Assembly: GCA_001910725.1 (NCBI GenBank)
Contig: MJGA01000001.1
Location: 1 to 64,000 of the forward strand
Direction: 5' to 3'
DNA from: Phanerodontia chrysosporium
Taxonomy: Eukaryota; Basidiomycota; Agaricomycetes; Polyporales; Phanerochaetaceae
DNA: 64,000 nt
The translations under genes were made by a program, and so were the position numbers. This document shows, piece after piece, positions 22,718 through 33,178 of this stretch. Within the stretch, counting starts at the first letter, position 1; each line of letters opens with the position of its first letter. The notes under the pieces were generated by a model. It did not search any database. It saw only the letters and a list, made by a program, of their open reading frames with translations, and was not told where the DNA came from.

Positions 22718-24080
22718 TTGGACCAGTCCTTTCCCATACTATGCCTCCTGTGCGTCCCATTTGTCGTGCGATGCAAGCCACAGGCTAACCGCAGACGCCG
22801 CGGTGAGACGCGACCAGAGCTGCCGCCGCCACCGCCCATCCGGAGGGCGGCATTTGGGGCCGACGGGGTCTCAGCGCCGCTCGTGTCGGACACGGCGGTA
22901 GTGCACACGGACTACGACATCGCGGACCCGCCGCCCAAGCCCCCGGGCGACTGGACACGCTTCGTGTGTGTCAGCGACACGCACGCGCGGACGTTTGCTG
23001 TCCCGGACGGCGACGTGCTCCTCCACTCCGGGGACCTCACCGAGTCCGGGACGCTGCGCGAGATGCGGACCACCGTCGAGTGGCTCGCTGCTATGCCACA
23101 CAAGACGAAGATGTGCGTATGGCCGGTGGCCGCGTAGCCTTTAAGTATGCCCTTCGCTGACCCCTGTGCTCCTCACCCTGCCTCAGCATCATAGCTGGGA
23201 ACCACGACCTGACGCTTGATGACCACAACGACTGGTACAATGAGGAGTACTCCCGCTGGCACCTACGTGGTAAAGAGGTGCGCATCTCCTATATATTCTC
23301 ATGCCTCGTCGTTCATTTTTTCTTCTTGTAGGATGCTGACGCGGTGAAAGGTCTGCTCGTCAGCGAGGAGGCGCGCGAAGCTGGCATTGTGTATCTGCAA
23401 GACGTACGACACGAGTTCCAAGCAAAGGAGGGCGGGCGTACTTGGTCTGTATATGGCTCTCCGGTGCGTCGGACTACGGTGATAGTGCCTAGCCTGTGAC
23501 AGAGAAGTGATGAACCTGTCCAGTGGTCTCCCTATTTTTACAACTGGGCCTTCAACTATCGTCGCGGGGTAGAAGCAGAAGGTATTTGCAATCGCTATGT
23601 CTCCCGCGAAGTGGCCCCTGACTGATCGGTAGGGCTGATCTCGAAGATCCCTAAGACCGACATCCTGTGAGAACCCCTCCTGCCGTGGTATGCCGCGTCG
23701 TCGTACTGATAGACAAGAGCAGTCTCACGCACGGCCCCCCGGCGGGCGTGCTCGATAGGACGGTCACGGGAGAGTGGGTCGGCTGCGAGAGTCTCGCAGC
23801 ACGGCTGCCGCGCCTGCAGCCGCGCCTGCACGTCTTCGGACACATCCACGAAGCGCGTGGCGTCCGTGTTTGCGAGTGGCAGGCGACAGGAGCAGAGCCC
23901 ATCGCGGCCCCGGCCCGCACGGTCTTCGTCAACGCCGCGAACTTCCCGTGTGGGCCGCGTCGGAAGGGGCCCGAAGGGAGGATGTACGGTGTCGGGCAGG
24001 GGGACTTCCAGCCTGTCATCGTCGACCTCTGCGACACGGCCCCACAGGCGAGCGAGGGCACCGCTGCCGCTGGCACCTAA
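22718..24080 (+). CDS. Calcineurin-like metallophosphoesterase (MPPED-like), start unresolved
   Basis: Metal-binding motifs of the metallophosphatase superfamily occur in order: CVSDTHART (DxH), VLLHSGDLTE (GD), IIAGNHDLTLD (GNHD), ILLTHGPPAG (H) and HVFGHIHEARG (GHxH). The arrangement and the SRWHLRGKE / NYRRGVEAEG spacers suit the cytosolic MPPED group. Introns fit at about 23111-23186, 23279-23331, 23464-23521, 23582-23631 and 23669-23721; the stop is TAA 24078-24080. The N-terminal frame (Pro/Arg-rich, IADPPPKPPGDW) is open from 22718 but has no ATG before the first motif, so a short upstream exon or an indel probably hides the start. The substrate is unknown. Confidence 0.8.
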
Positions 24081-25080
24081 ACATTTCTGTCTCTTGGGTG
24101 GAATCATGACGTCCAACTTCCGCCTGCGCCACCAACGTAACGACCCTGCCCGCACTAACTGACGAACGGTGTGATAGTTTGCGCTGCATAGGTTGCGGCC
24201 ATCTGTCCTGTTTTCGCCGTTCGGGCTTGCGTTCGAGCTTGACATAGAGAGGCCGCTAGATCCTCAAGCGGGCATAGCTCACCTGGGCGCAATGATCTGC
24301 TCGGGCTATGTTGACGTGTCCGTGCCTGGTGGCGTCTGCACAAAACGATGGTCTAACGTACACGGACGCCCACAGCCGGATCGGACGGCTTTTTTGGTGC
24401 ACATGGTCTTGGGAGTGATGCTGTGTGCCGAATGTGTTTCGCCGCGCTCGCGTAGACGTGGTGGCTGGCCCACCTTTCGATCATGTAGGCTCGGAGGCGA
24501 GAGTATGGAGCGGGCTGTGTTCCGGGCGGGCGTCGAACGACATACGTGGTAAGTTGCACAAACTAGGCAATTCCCTGATATCAAGGGCCTTCCAGAGCGC
24601 GCAAGAGTCCGACCTCATTTCGGTACACGCGTTGGCGTGCTGCTGAGTCGGACTAGAGGCGACGCTGGATGTCGAGCTCACACAGCACTCCGCCCTTGGA
24701 CGGAGCCTCGTGGCGAGTTGCGTTAGCCAAGTGCGGTACAATGGGTGGGAAGCCTCACGTGCGCAATGGCAACAGTGGGAAGATTGACCCTTGGGTGTGA
24801 GCACAGCCTGCTCGGGCCTTTCCGTCCAACGAGGCCGATGGCTGATCCGTGGGCCTGCCCAGCTGCACATCGAGCTCCCTTCCGGAGAAGCAGTCCCTGC
24901 GGGCGCGAAAGAGGTACCTGATGAATCGATAGACCTCAAGGTTGGCATCACGCTCTGAGGCTGTTGTACCTCCGTCGGTTGGAAATTGGCATCGGGCCCG
25001 CTCTCGAGGTTCCAACGGCGCATCGCAACAGTTTAGCTTCTGTGCATAGGCGCGTAACCCCACAACCTCGAGCATGGCGT
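24081..25080. other. Intergenic, nothing seen
   Basis: A 119-codon plus-strand frame (24193-24552) lacks any motif; rejected as a gene. Confidence 0.4.
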
Positions 25081-25086
25081 GTGCTG

Positions 25087-25094
25087 TATATAAG
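25087..25094 (+). promoter_or_regulatory. TATA box of the SDR gene
   Basis: TATATAAG 66 bp upstream of ATG 25160. Confidence 0.65.
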
Positions 25095-25159
25095 CCCTGA
25101 GCGGTTCGGCAGCCGTCAGCATTCCTCATCCTCCTCTCTCCAAAACACTCTTCCGCCCT

Positions 25160-26325
25160 ATGCCTTCCCTCATCCCTCAAGAGCCTCAGCGTGTCTGGTT
25201 CATCACTGGTGAGCGTACAAGCAACTCTCTGCACCTGCGGGGCACTGACAGAAGGCATACAGGAACCTCCTCCGGCTTTGGCAAACACCTCGTTGAGTCT
25301 GCGCTGGCTCGCGGCGATCGCGTGATTGCCACCGCACGCTCGACGGACAAGATCAAGTCCCTCATGTCGCTCCCGGGAGCGTCCCCGTCCCGCCTTGCGC
25401 TGCTCAGGCTAGACGTCTCCGACAGCGTCGAGACCATCCAGCGGACCATGAACTACGCCATCTCGATATGGGGCCGCATCGACGTGGTCGTCAACAACGC
25501 GGGTCTCGGCATGAAGTCGGTGCTCGAGGAGGGCGGGTGCGCATATCCCAAACTCCGACTACATGTAGACATTGACCCCGCTCGCCAGGTCCCTTGCTGC
25601 CATGCAGCAGTTCCAAACCAACGTCTTCGGCGTCCTAAACGTGACAAACGCCGTCCTCCCCCATATGCGGGAACGCAGATCAGGGACGGTTGTCATCGTT
25701 GGCTCCCGTACAGGGTGGCATGCTGCTTGCCCCGTAAGTACTTGAATTCAAATCGTGCCTGCTAGACCCTGACTGACATGCCTCTCTTCCGCAGCCAGTC
25801 GGTGAGACATAACGTTGCTGTGCTTACCCAAGCTAGAGACTCACCTTACCCTTTGCAGGCTTCTACGCCGCGTCAAAAGCCGCAATCCACGGTGCGTAGC
25901 ACTGCAGACCCTTGACACACGCCATCTCTGACGACGTCTCTGCAGCCATTGGCGAGACGTACGCGGCCGAGCTCGCGCAGTTTGGCATTCGCGTCACGGT
26001 CGTCATTCCAGGCTCGTTCCGCACTGGTGCACTCGGGCAGCCGATCACCATCCACAAGCACATCCCTGCGTACGACATGCTCCGCGAAAAGGGGCGTGCA
26101 CGCTTCAACTCGATCTCGGGCCACGAGCGCGGCGACCCCGCAAAGGCGATGGACCTCCTCGTCGACGTCGTCCGCGGCGAAGGCAGGGCCCGCGGCCGCG
26201 AGTGGCCAATGTGGTTGTTCATGGGTCAGGACGCCTATCGGGACGTGCGGGGCAAGTGCGACGCGGTGCTGCGCACCCTCGACGCCTGGGAGGACCTCTC
26301 CACAAACCTCGAGTTTGACCAGTGA
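25160..26325 (+). CDS. Short-chain dehydrogenase/reductase
   Basis: Classical SDR of about 290 residues: nucleotide motif VWFITGTSSGFGK (split by an intron after TG), ARSTDKIKSL, DVVVNNAGLG, GTVVIVGSRTG with the catalytic Ser region, and FYAASKAAIH (YxxxK), then IRVTVVIPGSFRTG. It would oxidise or reduce a hydroxyl/carbonyl with NAD(P)H in the cytosol; the substrate is unknown. Exon 1 is 25160-25208. A 7-nt exon, CCAGTCG at 25795-25801, lies between introns and is needed to give CPPVGFYAASK in frame. A further intron follows AAIH (25895-25947). The stop is TGA 26323-26325 after TNLEFDQ. All introns look GT-AG. Confidence 0.9.
25795..25801 (+). other. 7-nt micro-exon of the SDR gene
   Basis: CCAGTCG is flanked by CCGCAG and GTGAGA; leaving it out or reading through breaks the frame into the YAASK motif. 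Confidence 0.75.
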
Positions 26326-27327
26326 TGTGTTCGTTCTGGAGTTGTTTTCTTGTTAACATCACCCGCTGTATTGATTGCAGCACTGCATTATCATGGACCT
26401 TGCGGCAAATGGACGGTTGCACATCTCAATGGACCTTTAATGTATCAATAACATATGACCCCCGCAGCGTAGCCACCGTATAATTCTCGACACTACACGT
26501 AATTAGCGTATATAGCGTATTATAAAATAGCGTACCGACCTAGACAGCCTTCCTGTGCTCGGCTGTAGAGCGACCTGGACCAATGACACATCATTCGCTC
26601 CCCGCCTCCGCATGATGACCTCCCGCGATGGGCTTCAACGCACGACTGCCGGCGGCACAGGCCTGCATCTCCCAAGCCAATCGGCCGGGACAATGGATCT
26701 CGCAGCACTTTGACATTCCGGCAGGGGCCACCCGCGAGCTGCATGTGGGCCCGCGGAGTGGCAGCGCAGCGCAGCGTCAGGATACGGTGCACGGCCGCGA
26801 CGCTCGCTCCACGGGCGTAGAACGCACCGGGCACCCTCATCAGCGGGAGCAACGCCCGCGGGCCCCAGGGCGCCGCCAAGAGATGGGCCTCATGTCTGCG
26901 CGAGGGTCGCTCCCGCGGGCGCGAGGGAAAGACGCTGCGTCATCTTGTGCCGCTCATTTGGGACCGAGCACAGCCCAGGACATTGTCGGTGACGCCGGCG
27001 ACGAGCGGCATCGTGGCTGAGATGTCGCGGCTGACGAGGAAGATGACGAGAGCGGGCCGAAGCGGGCGAGATTGTGCGCTGTGTTCTGCGGCGAGATCAG
27101 AGAGAGGCGTGATTGCGCACTTACGGGCATCTGCAACCATCACCTGAGCTCAGGTCCGCAAAGCCCGCAATGCTCGTCATAGACCATGGATTGTGTGCGG
27201 TAGAGTCCATGTGGTGAATGACATGGGTCCTGATAAGCCATCTACAGGTTGGACATGTATTGGAGTGATCTAAGTCTAAAGTGCGCGCAGGTCCTGGTGT
27301 TAAATGAAGTCACTCGAGTAAGTACGT
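26326..27327. other. Intergenic between convergent SDR and transporter genes
   Basis: AT-rich to 26530, then GC-rich sequence with overlapping low-complexity frames; no gene supported. Confidence 0.4.
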
Positions 27328-29266
27328 CTAGAGCAATAGCAACGCCACTGCGGTAAGGGCTCTGCAGGGTCAGATGTCAGCCAGTTGAAATATCCTGCTG
27401 CCCGCGAACTTACGAGGATGAGAAGAACATAAATACATCTGGAGACGCCTGATGAGTCCGTGGGATTCGGGAATCGCAAACTGATGGGCTCACATTGCAC
27501 TAAAAGGAAAGCCTGCCGGACTACGGTCAGCATCGCCCCCGGCCGTGCGCAGAACGGGCAGAGCGTACCGAAAGCGTGTCCACGTCGCCATCTGGGGCAT
27601 AGAGGCTTGCAACGATCATCTGGCTGGCAAGACAGAGAGGCACAGCGTGAGCACACGGGACGCAGCGCGGAGGGAGATGGTCCGCACTTGACGGCAGCGG
27701 GCGTGCCGCTGAGGAACATCGCCACGAACCGCTCGGCCTTGGACGCGTGGTCGATGAGGCCGCCTGCGGTCATGCCCTGGACCATGAAGACGCCGAAGAC
27801 GGGCAGGAGCACCATCTTGACAAGGGTGACCGCGAGCATCGCCGCGATCGGCAGGCGCGAGAGCGGCCGGGGCACGCGCAGGCGGGCGAACGACGCGCCG
27901 AGCATGATGAGCGCGAGCGGCACGGCAATGTTCCCGACGAACTCCGCTGCACAGACGTCAGCCACTCGAGACCGGCGCAACCGGGGAGGCGGGCGGGCGG
28001 ACGTACCGGTATCAATGATGAAGGCCAGCGGCGGCTTCCCGTCGGGCCCATGCCAGCGCGGCCCGCCTTCGCCCGAGACGTCGACAAAGAGCGCCTTGAG
28101 GTCCTGGACGAGCGCGATAGGCAGCGAGAGCGCAATCGCGACGGTGACAGGCGTCACTATGGCCTTGAGCGGGCGGAGCGAGCGCGTGACGGCCGCGGGG
28201 AGGAAGGCCCCGCCGGCATGCGAGGCGACACTCGGCGCGGCCGTGACGCTCCCCGACTCGTGTGCGTGGTCGGGGCCCGCCGCGGCCTCGCAGAGTTCAG
28301 GGGTGGCGCAAGGGCGGGCTGACGGCGAAGACAGCCGTGAGATCCGCCGCACGAGCTGCACGTCTGGGTCGAGCGCGGCCGGATCGTCGAGGAAGCCCTG
28401 CGCTGGGCCCGTCAGAGCCTCAGGGTCCATGTCCTTCTTCTCGTCTGGGAAGACAGGGCTCGCGGTCGTGGGTTCGGGAGCGGCCTTCTGCGCGCTTGCG
28501 CTGGGCTCGCGAAGCACGTATCGCGCGAAGAGCGAACCCAGCGGCTTCTCTTTCCATGAGCACCGCCTCTCTGCCTCTTCTCCCTGTGGCACTCCGGGCA
28601 GATAGTCCCACGAGAGCGAGTGAGCCGCGCCGCAGACCCAGAACACGAGGTGGTATGAGACGATAAAGATGGAAACGAACGATACGCCCACTTTCTGTCC
28701 AAGTCAGTTTCCATAATGGTCATGCTGAACGATATGAAGCCTCACGTTGTGGATCGGTATTTGGATCAAAGGGGGCCTGTTGGGTCACGGAGAGGACGAC
28801 GGCGTTTGCTGCAGTGAGGTTGAATGAGCGGGCTCAATAGGACGCGTGAAGCACACGCACGAAGGTTTCCCCAGTTACTCATGCCTGTCAGAACAATGAT
28901 GCCCTGCCAGAAATTCCGCGGCACGTAGCATACTTCGCGGACGATCACGCCCCCCAAAAAGCCAAGGATCATGTACACGAAAGCGGTGAGGAACAGCGGG
29001 CCTAACGCGGAGATGTTCTGGGGGGTGAAGGCGGGCACGATGTTGGCAAAGACGAGCAGAGGGAGCGAGACGTTCATGGTGACCTGCGACGCGCCTCGAG
29101 ACGCAGCCGCGGGGAACATGTCCTTCTTGGCCAGGAAATAGCCACAGAAGATGGATATAAATCTGCAGAGATACGTCAAGCATGCTCTGAAGGATAGGCT
29201 TGATGTCACTCACGTCTTGATGAGGGGCATCACGCCCGAGTAGATGAGGAAGCCTGCTGAAGGCAT
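27328..29266 (-). CDS. Auxin efflux carrier (AEC/PIN-like) family membrane transporter
   Basis: ATG 29266 gives MPSAGFLIYSGVMPLIKTF, then ISIFCGYFLAKKDMFPAAAS and VTMNVSLPLLVFANIVPAFT, typical of the membrane transport protein family (Pfam PF03547). Several hydrophobic helices follow on each side of a long polar, Ser/Glu/Ala-rich central loop (about residues 170-300), as in fungal AEC proteins. The second half has FVGNIAVPLALIMLGASFAR, SGTPAA and a C-terminal helix LSAFLLVQYVFMFFSSSALT, stop TAG at 27328. About seven introns are needed; one acceptor after DPQ is AAG, less usual. About 560 residues expected. The protein probably sits in an ER or plasma membrane; the substrate in fungi is unsettled. 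Confidence 0.83.
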
Positions 29267-29881
29267 GTCGAACTGTCGTCAAACGAATCTTCCGTGGGCC
29301 GTCGTCGTCGTCGTTCGTCAAGTCATCTCAAGTTCTGTGCCCCTCTCCGGCGACAGATAGTCGTGCGTCTGCAACCCTCGAGGCGAGGGCGCAAGGACGT
29401 GGGAAGTGAAGTCAAAGTTGAGTCAAGGTCGTCCGACTCGTCCGACACAGAGCTGTGTCATGATTGGGCAGGCGGCGGGTCGCCCGGCCCACTCATTCCG
29501 TCGCTTCTCCGTGTCGCCCTCACGTGGGCTGATGCGCTTGATGCGCTCCACTTGCGTGGCACCGGAACGAACATCCTATCTGCGCAGTCCAAGGGTGCGC
29601 GGCTTTCGCAGTCGCGAATCTCAGTCGTCCTTAACTCGTGTATGTGGTGCGCCGCATGGCAATGGTTAAGATGGCAACATTTGCTCAGGTAAAGACTGGT
29701 CTATGCATGCAGTGCTACCGTGGCTGACGCAAATGTTGCGCAGTGTCTGGTCATTTCCGTTCGCGTACCTCGTCCACCCCGGTCACCGCGATACATTCTT
29801 GGACCTCCTGCAGGGCATCGTCATCCTCGTCAGTGGCGCAAACAAATCCGGCCTCGGAGTCGTTCTGCAGACCTGGATATC

Positions 29882-30383
29882 TTACTCCGAGTCCTGCGGC
29901 GACGAAGCGCACCTGACAGAGTTGAGTCTGTCATTGAACGCAGTGTTGCCGTCACCCAGGTCAGCAATCCCGGGGTACGTGACGTCGATGTCGTAGCCTT
30001 CGCAGCTGAGTCCCCTGCGTGGACGTCAGCGATGCCATCTTGCATGGCGGTAGGATACCCTACGTGAAGACCGTGCAGCTCGATCCGACAGGCGGACTGA
30101 TAGCCGAGACATGGTTCTGGTACGCCTCTGGGAATGTGACGCACTCCGTGTCGTTGAACCTGACGAGCGTGCAGCTTCCACCGAAATTGGCGTCGGTGCA
30201 AATCACGAGACCGTCATCCCCAGAGCGGCGAGCCTACACACCGTTCAGCACAAGGTATGGCGGTGAAGTAGAACGCCTCATGAGACGTACCGTGGTGAAT
30301 CTGGTGCCTATGGAGACTGCAAGTACGTTGCCAGCGTAGACCATGACTGCGGCGAAGGTGGTGTACACGGTCCTCCTGTACAT
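29882..30383 (-). CDS. Small secreted six-Cys protein, beta/gamma-crystallin-like (copy 7, divergent)
   Basis: Same gene plan as the other copies but the most diverged sequence. The signal exon is MYRRTVYTTFAAVMVYAGNV, then LAVSIGTRFTT. Exon 2 has GLVICTDANFGGSCTLVRF, NDTECVTFPEAYQNHVSAIS and SSCTVFT. Exon 3 has LSCEGYDIDVTYPGIADLG, DGNTAFNDRLNSVRC and ends PQDSE-stop. The Greek-key-like motif is TDANFGG rather than TDANWSG. Six cysteines are kept. The frame is open and introns are GT-AG, so it looks functional. It lies 18 kb from the main cluster, beside copy 8. Confidence 0.85.
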
Positions 30384-30450
30384 CTTGGCTCTGGGAGCGT
30401 TGTAAAGGCCGCGAAGTTCTGTAGAGCTTAAAAAGATGGGGTGAGTTCAT

Positions 30451-30457
30451 CTTTATA
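30451..30457 (-). promoter_or_regulatory. TATA box of secreted-protein copy 7
   Basis: TATAAAG on the minus strand, 68 bp upstream of the ATG. Confidence 0.65.
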
Positions 30458-30555
30458 CCCTCGACTGGACTAGAACTCCACCGGTGCATCAGACCCGGAC
30501 GCGGCTGGCGTTCATACAATACCCGGTCATGATAGCTAGCTAGCTAAAATCAGAC

Positions 30556-31419
30556 ATGTCAATGCGAGCGCAATGTCAGCGATGTCCGCGCGGCGCACCA
30601 TGTGGAAGCCAGTACGGGAGCCAGGATCGAGAGGCACCGCCGCTTCATGATGAAGCCAGGGAACTCGTGCTATTGGCAAGGTGTCGTCCAGGTAAGTATG
30701 ACACTATCCGAGTCTCTCGCATTGAACTTGATTATTTTGGTCCTGAAGGCGAGCAATGTCGTCTAGGGCGCCGGTGCTATCCATCACTGCGAGCTAAGGT
30801 TGCGGACGGACGCCAAGCACTAGAAGCATACCGGAGCCCACGGCGAGTTGCAGAGGACGCTGCGACGGACACCTTGAGCGCGTCGCCGAGTGTCATGGGA
30901 ATTGCTTGGCAATGAGGAGGCGCGCTCCGGCGCCGACCACGGCCCTACGACAGGGTGGATGGTTCGTTTGCGTCGCCTGTGGGCTGGCACTGGAGGCGTC
31001 AAGATTCATGACCCTGCATGCTGCGATCATGGGGTCAGAACTGTACCCTCAGGTTGAGCAAATGCTTGGCGCACCAGATCCTCTCCAGCTAATGCTGGAG
31101 GCCTGGGACACTATGGTCGCACGTCTCGTTCCTGATAACAGTACCATTGTGAGCAGGTAACCTTACGGGTGAGCTCTCCGCAGTGATGAAGTTTGACAAT
31201 TTGACGGCTAACCTTGGGGTATGAGGCAGCTCGCCATAAGACAGGCGCTCTGTCGGATGGCTACATCATCACTGGCTACGCGCTTCTGCGACAAGTAGCC
31301 ATGGTCGACGGAGGCACAGAAGGATCGTTGGCAGCATCAAAGGACGGTATTCTCTTACAGAGCCTTTGCAAAGTAGTAGGTGCGCTCGCGATGCACGATA
31401 GACTTTGCGCTTCATGACT
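30556..31419 (+). pseudogene. Possible decayed gene, unknown
   Basis: Coding-like pieces lie in different frames: MMKPGNSCYWQGVVQ with a good donor GTAAGT at 30691 and an acceptor near 30750, ASNVV after it, then LMLEAWDTMVARLVPDNSTI, a possible intron (about 31158-31226), and GALSDGYIITGYALLRQVAM. Stops interrupt any single reading. The tryptophan- and glycine-rich text suggests an enzyme, perhaps a glycosidase, but I do not recognise it. It may be a remnant or a gene whose exons I cannot place. Confidence 0.3.
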
Positions 31420-32163
31420 GATTTCTTTGAGATCTTCTCATGTAGTAGTCATCTCGTGTTTTCTCACGCATCAGCACTTGACTCGAGCGACACCCGGCGG
31501 AAGAGACCGGCCATTATGTCGCCCGGCCGAGGTCCCGTGACGCGAACGCCACGAAGGCGCGCAAACAAAGACAAACACGGCCGCGCGCGCGAGGGCACTG
31601 CCACGTCGGACGCACGCGCTGCGCTCAGCGGAGCCGAGGCGCAGACCGCCGCCCGTTGTGTGCTTCACCTCCCGCCGGCATCACCCCTGCCCGCCTGCTC
31701 CTGATTCCCGCTCGCGAGCACCCGCTGCTGTAACAAAGACCCGGCGCGTCCGCTCGCGTCGACTCAGACATCGGCTTCCCTCGGTGCTCCGAGTCGCATC
31801 CCCGTGCGCTGTGGGCGCGGCACCGCTAGGGTGTCCTGCGTGGCACTCGTATTTGCGCACGAGCAATGCCTAGCGGGGGATTCGTCTGTCCAGGCAGTGG
31901 GGTATGTTGGATTTGAGCCTTTGGCATCACAGCTAGGCTGAGGGCTGCAGATATCACAGATACCAGGCAAGGTGACGACCAGTGATACTGTGTCAAACGC
32001 CCGTCCGCCGCCGGCTGGGGGGCACTGCACACTCGCATTGATTGCCTAGGGCTCACGCGCCGGTCAGACACATCACTGCACATGTGTCCGCGAAGGCCGT
32101 ATACCTCCGCATGGACTCTGTCGAACCGTGCGTCCGCTCAACCGACTAGGGCAGACTCCAGCG

Positions 32164-32170
32164 TATAAAA
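32164..32170 (+). promoter_or_regulatory. TATA box of secreted-protein copy 8
   Basis: TATAAAA 95 bp upstream of ATG 32265. Confidence 0.65.
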
Positions 32171-32264
32171 GCCCGGCAGTTCAACGAGAGACAGACAGAC
32201 ACTCAGCCCAGCTGTCACCACTCGCCTCTCGCCTCGCACTTCACGAACAGCTTCACGCCCAGCC

Positions 32265-32746
32265 ATGCAGTTCACGCTCGCCCTCGTCGCCCTCGCCGCC
32301 GCGCTCGCAGCGTCCGCGTCCCCGCTCCAGGTGAGGCTTCCCGTCACCATCGCAAGTCGAGGCGCATGCTGAACGCCGCCGCCGCAGACCCGTGGGAGCA
32401 GCAACCTCTACGTCTGCACCGACGCGAACTGGGCCGGCCTGTGCGAGAACGTCTGGTTCCAGGACGAGACGTGCCAGACGTTCCCCGGCGAGCTCCAGAA
32501 CGACATCTCGAGCGTCGGCCCGCCGCAGGGCTACTACTGCTACCTCTACACGTGCGTGCGCCCCGATTTTGACAGGGTTCGGACGGTGCTGACGGGTGGG
32601 CACGCCACAGTGACTACGACTGCACGGGCGATAACCTGAGCAGCGTGACGTACCCCGGCATCTACGACCTCGGCGACGGCAACACTGGCTACAACGACCG
32701 CTTGAACTCGTTCAAGTGCTGGCCTACCTACACCGGCCCCGAATAA
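32265..32746 (+). CDS. Small secreted six-Cys protein, beta/gamma-crystallin-like (copy 8)
   Basis: The signal exon is short: MQFTLALVALAAALAASASP, then LQ. Exon 2 has SNLYVCTDANWAGLCENVWF, DETCQTFPGELQNDISSVGP and YYCYLYT. Exon 3 has DYDCTGDNLSSVTYPGIYD, LGDGNTGYNDRLNS and a PTYTGPE end, TAA 32744-32746. GLCENV, CYLYT and YTGPE tie it to copies 1 and 2, 27 kb away, while WF and NDISS recall the other subfamily. Six cysteines, intact frame, GT-AG introns. Confidence 0.9.
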
Positions 32747-33178
32747 GCGGCTTATGAACCTTGCGGGGTATGTGCCACATGTCCCGCCCGCTGATGTCCG
32801 GCTGACGCGGCGTTGCGCAGGCAGACCGATTGATATCTTCTTTCCATCCTCATAAACACGGACTTTTTACGATTACATGATGTTTACGACTTTGTATCAT
32901 ATTGTCGGATCATATCTATCTGTGCCATCAATCTAAAGTTTCTCTGGTGAGCAGGAAAAGTGCTATATATGTAGAGTGCACTTCCTCGTGACATACACAT
33001 CTACTCCCCACGGCCGCAGGCCGTGCCCCGCGCAACATCGCGCCAGTCACGTGATCGTGACTTCGTCTTTTGACACGTCTATCACTCCCTCGAGGTATGA
33101 TCTTATCTGCTTGCGATGAATCGCAGAAATCGCTAGATAACGAAATGAATATACGAAGAAGATGGCCGATGTTGTGCC

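Noticed and set aside
24193..24552. 119-codon plus-strand frame after the metallophosphoesterase
   Set aside because: Unlike any family I know and with no splice or promoter support.
26520..27170. Overlapping 60-130 codon frames on both strands
   Set aside because: GC-rich, low-complexity text with no motif, start context or splice logic; antiparallel shadows of one another.
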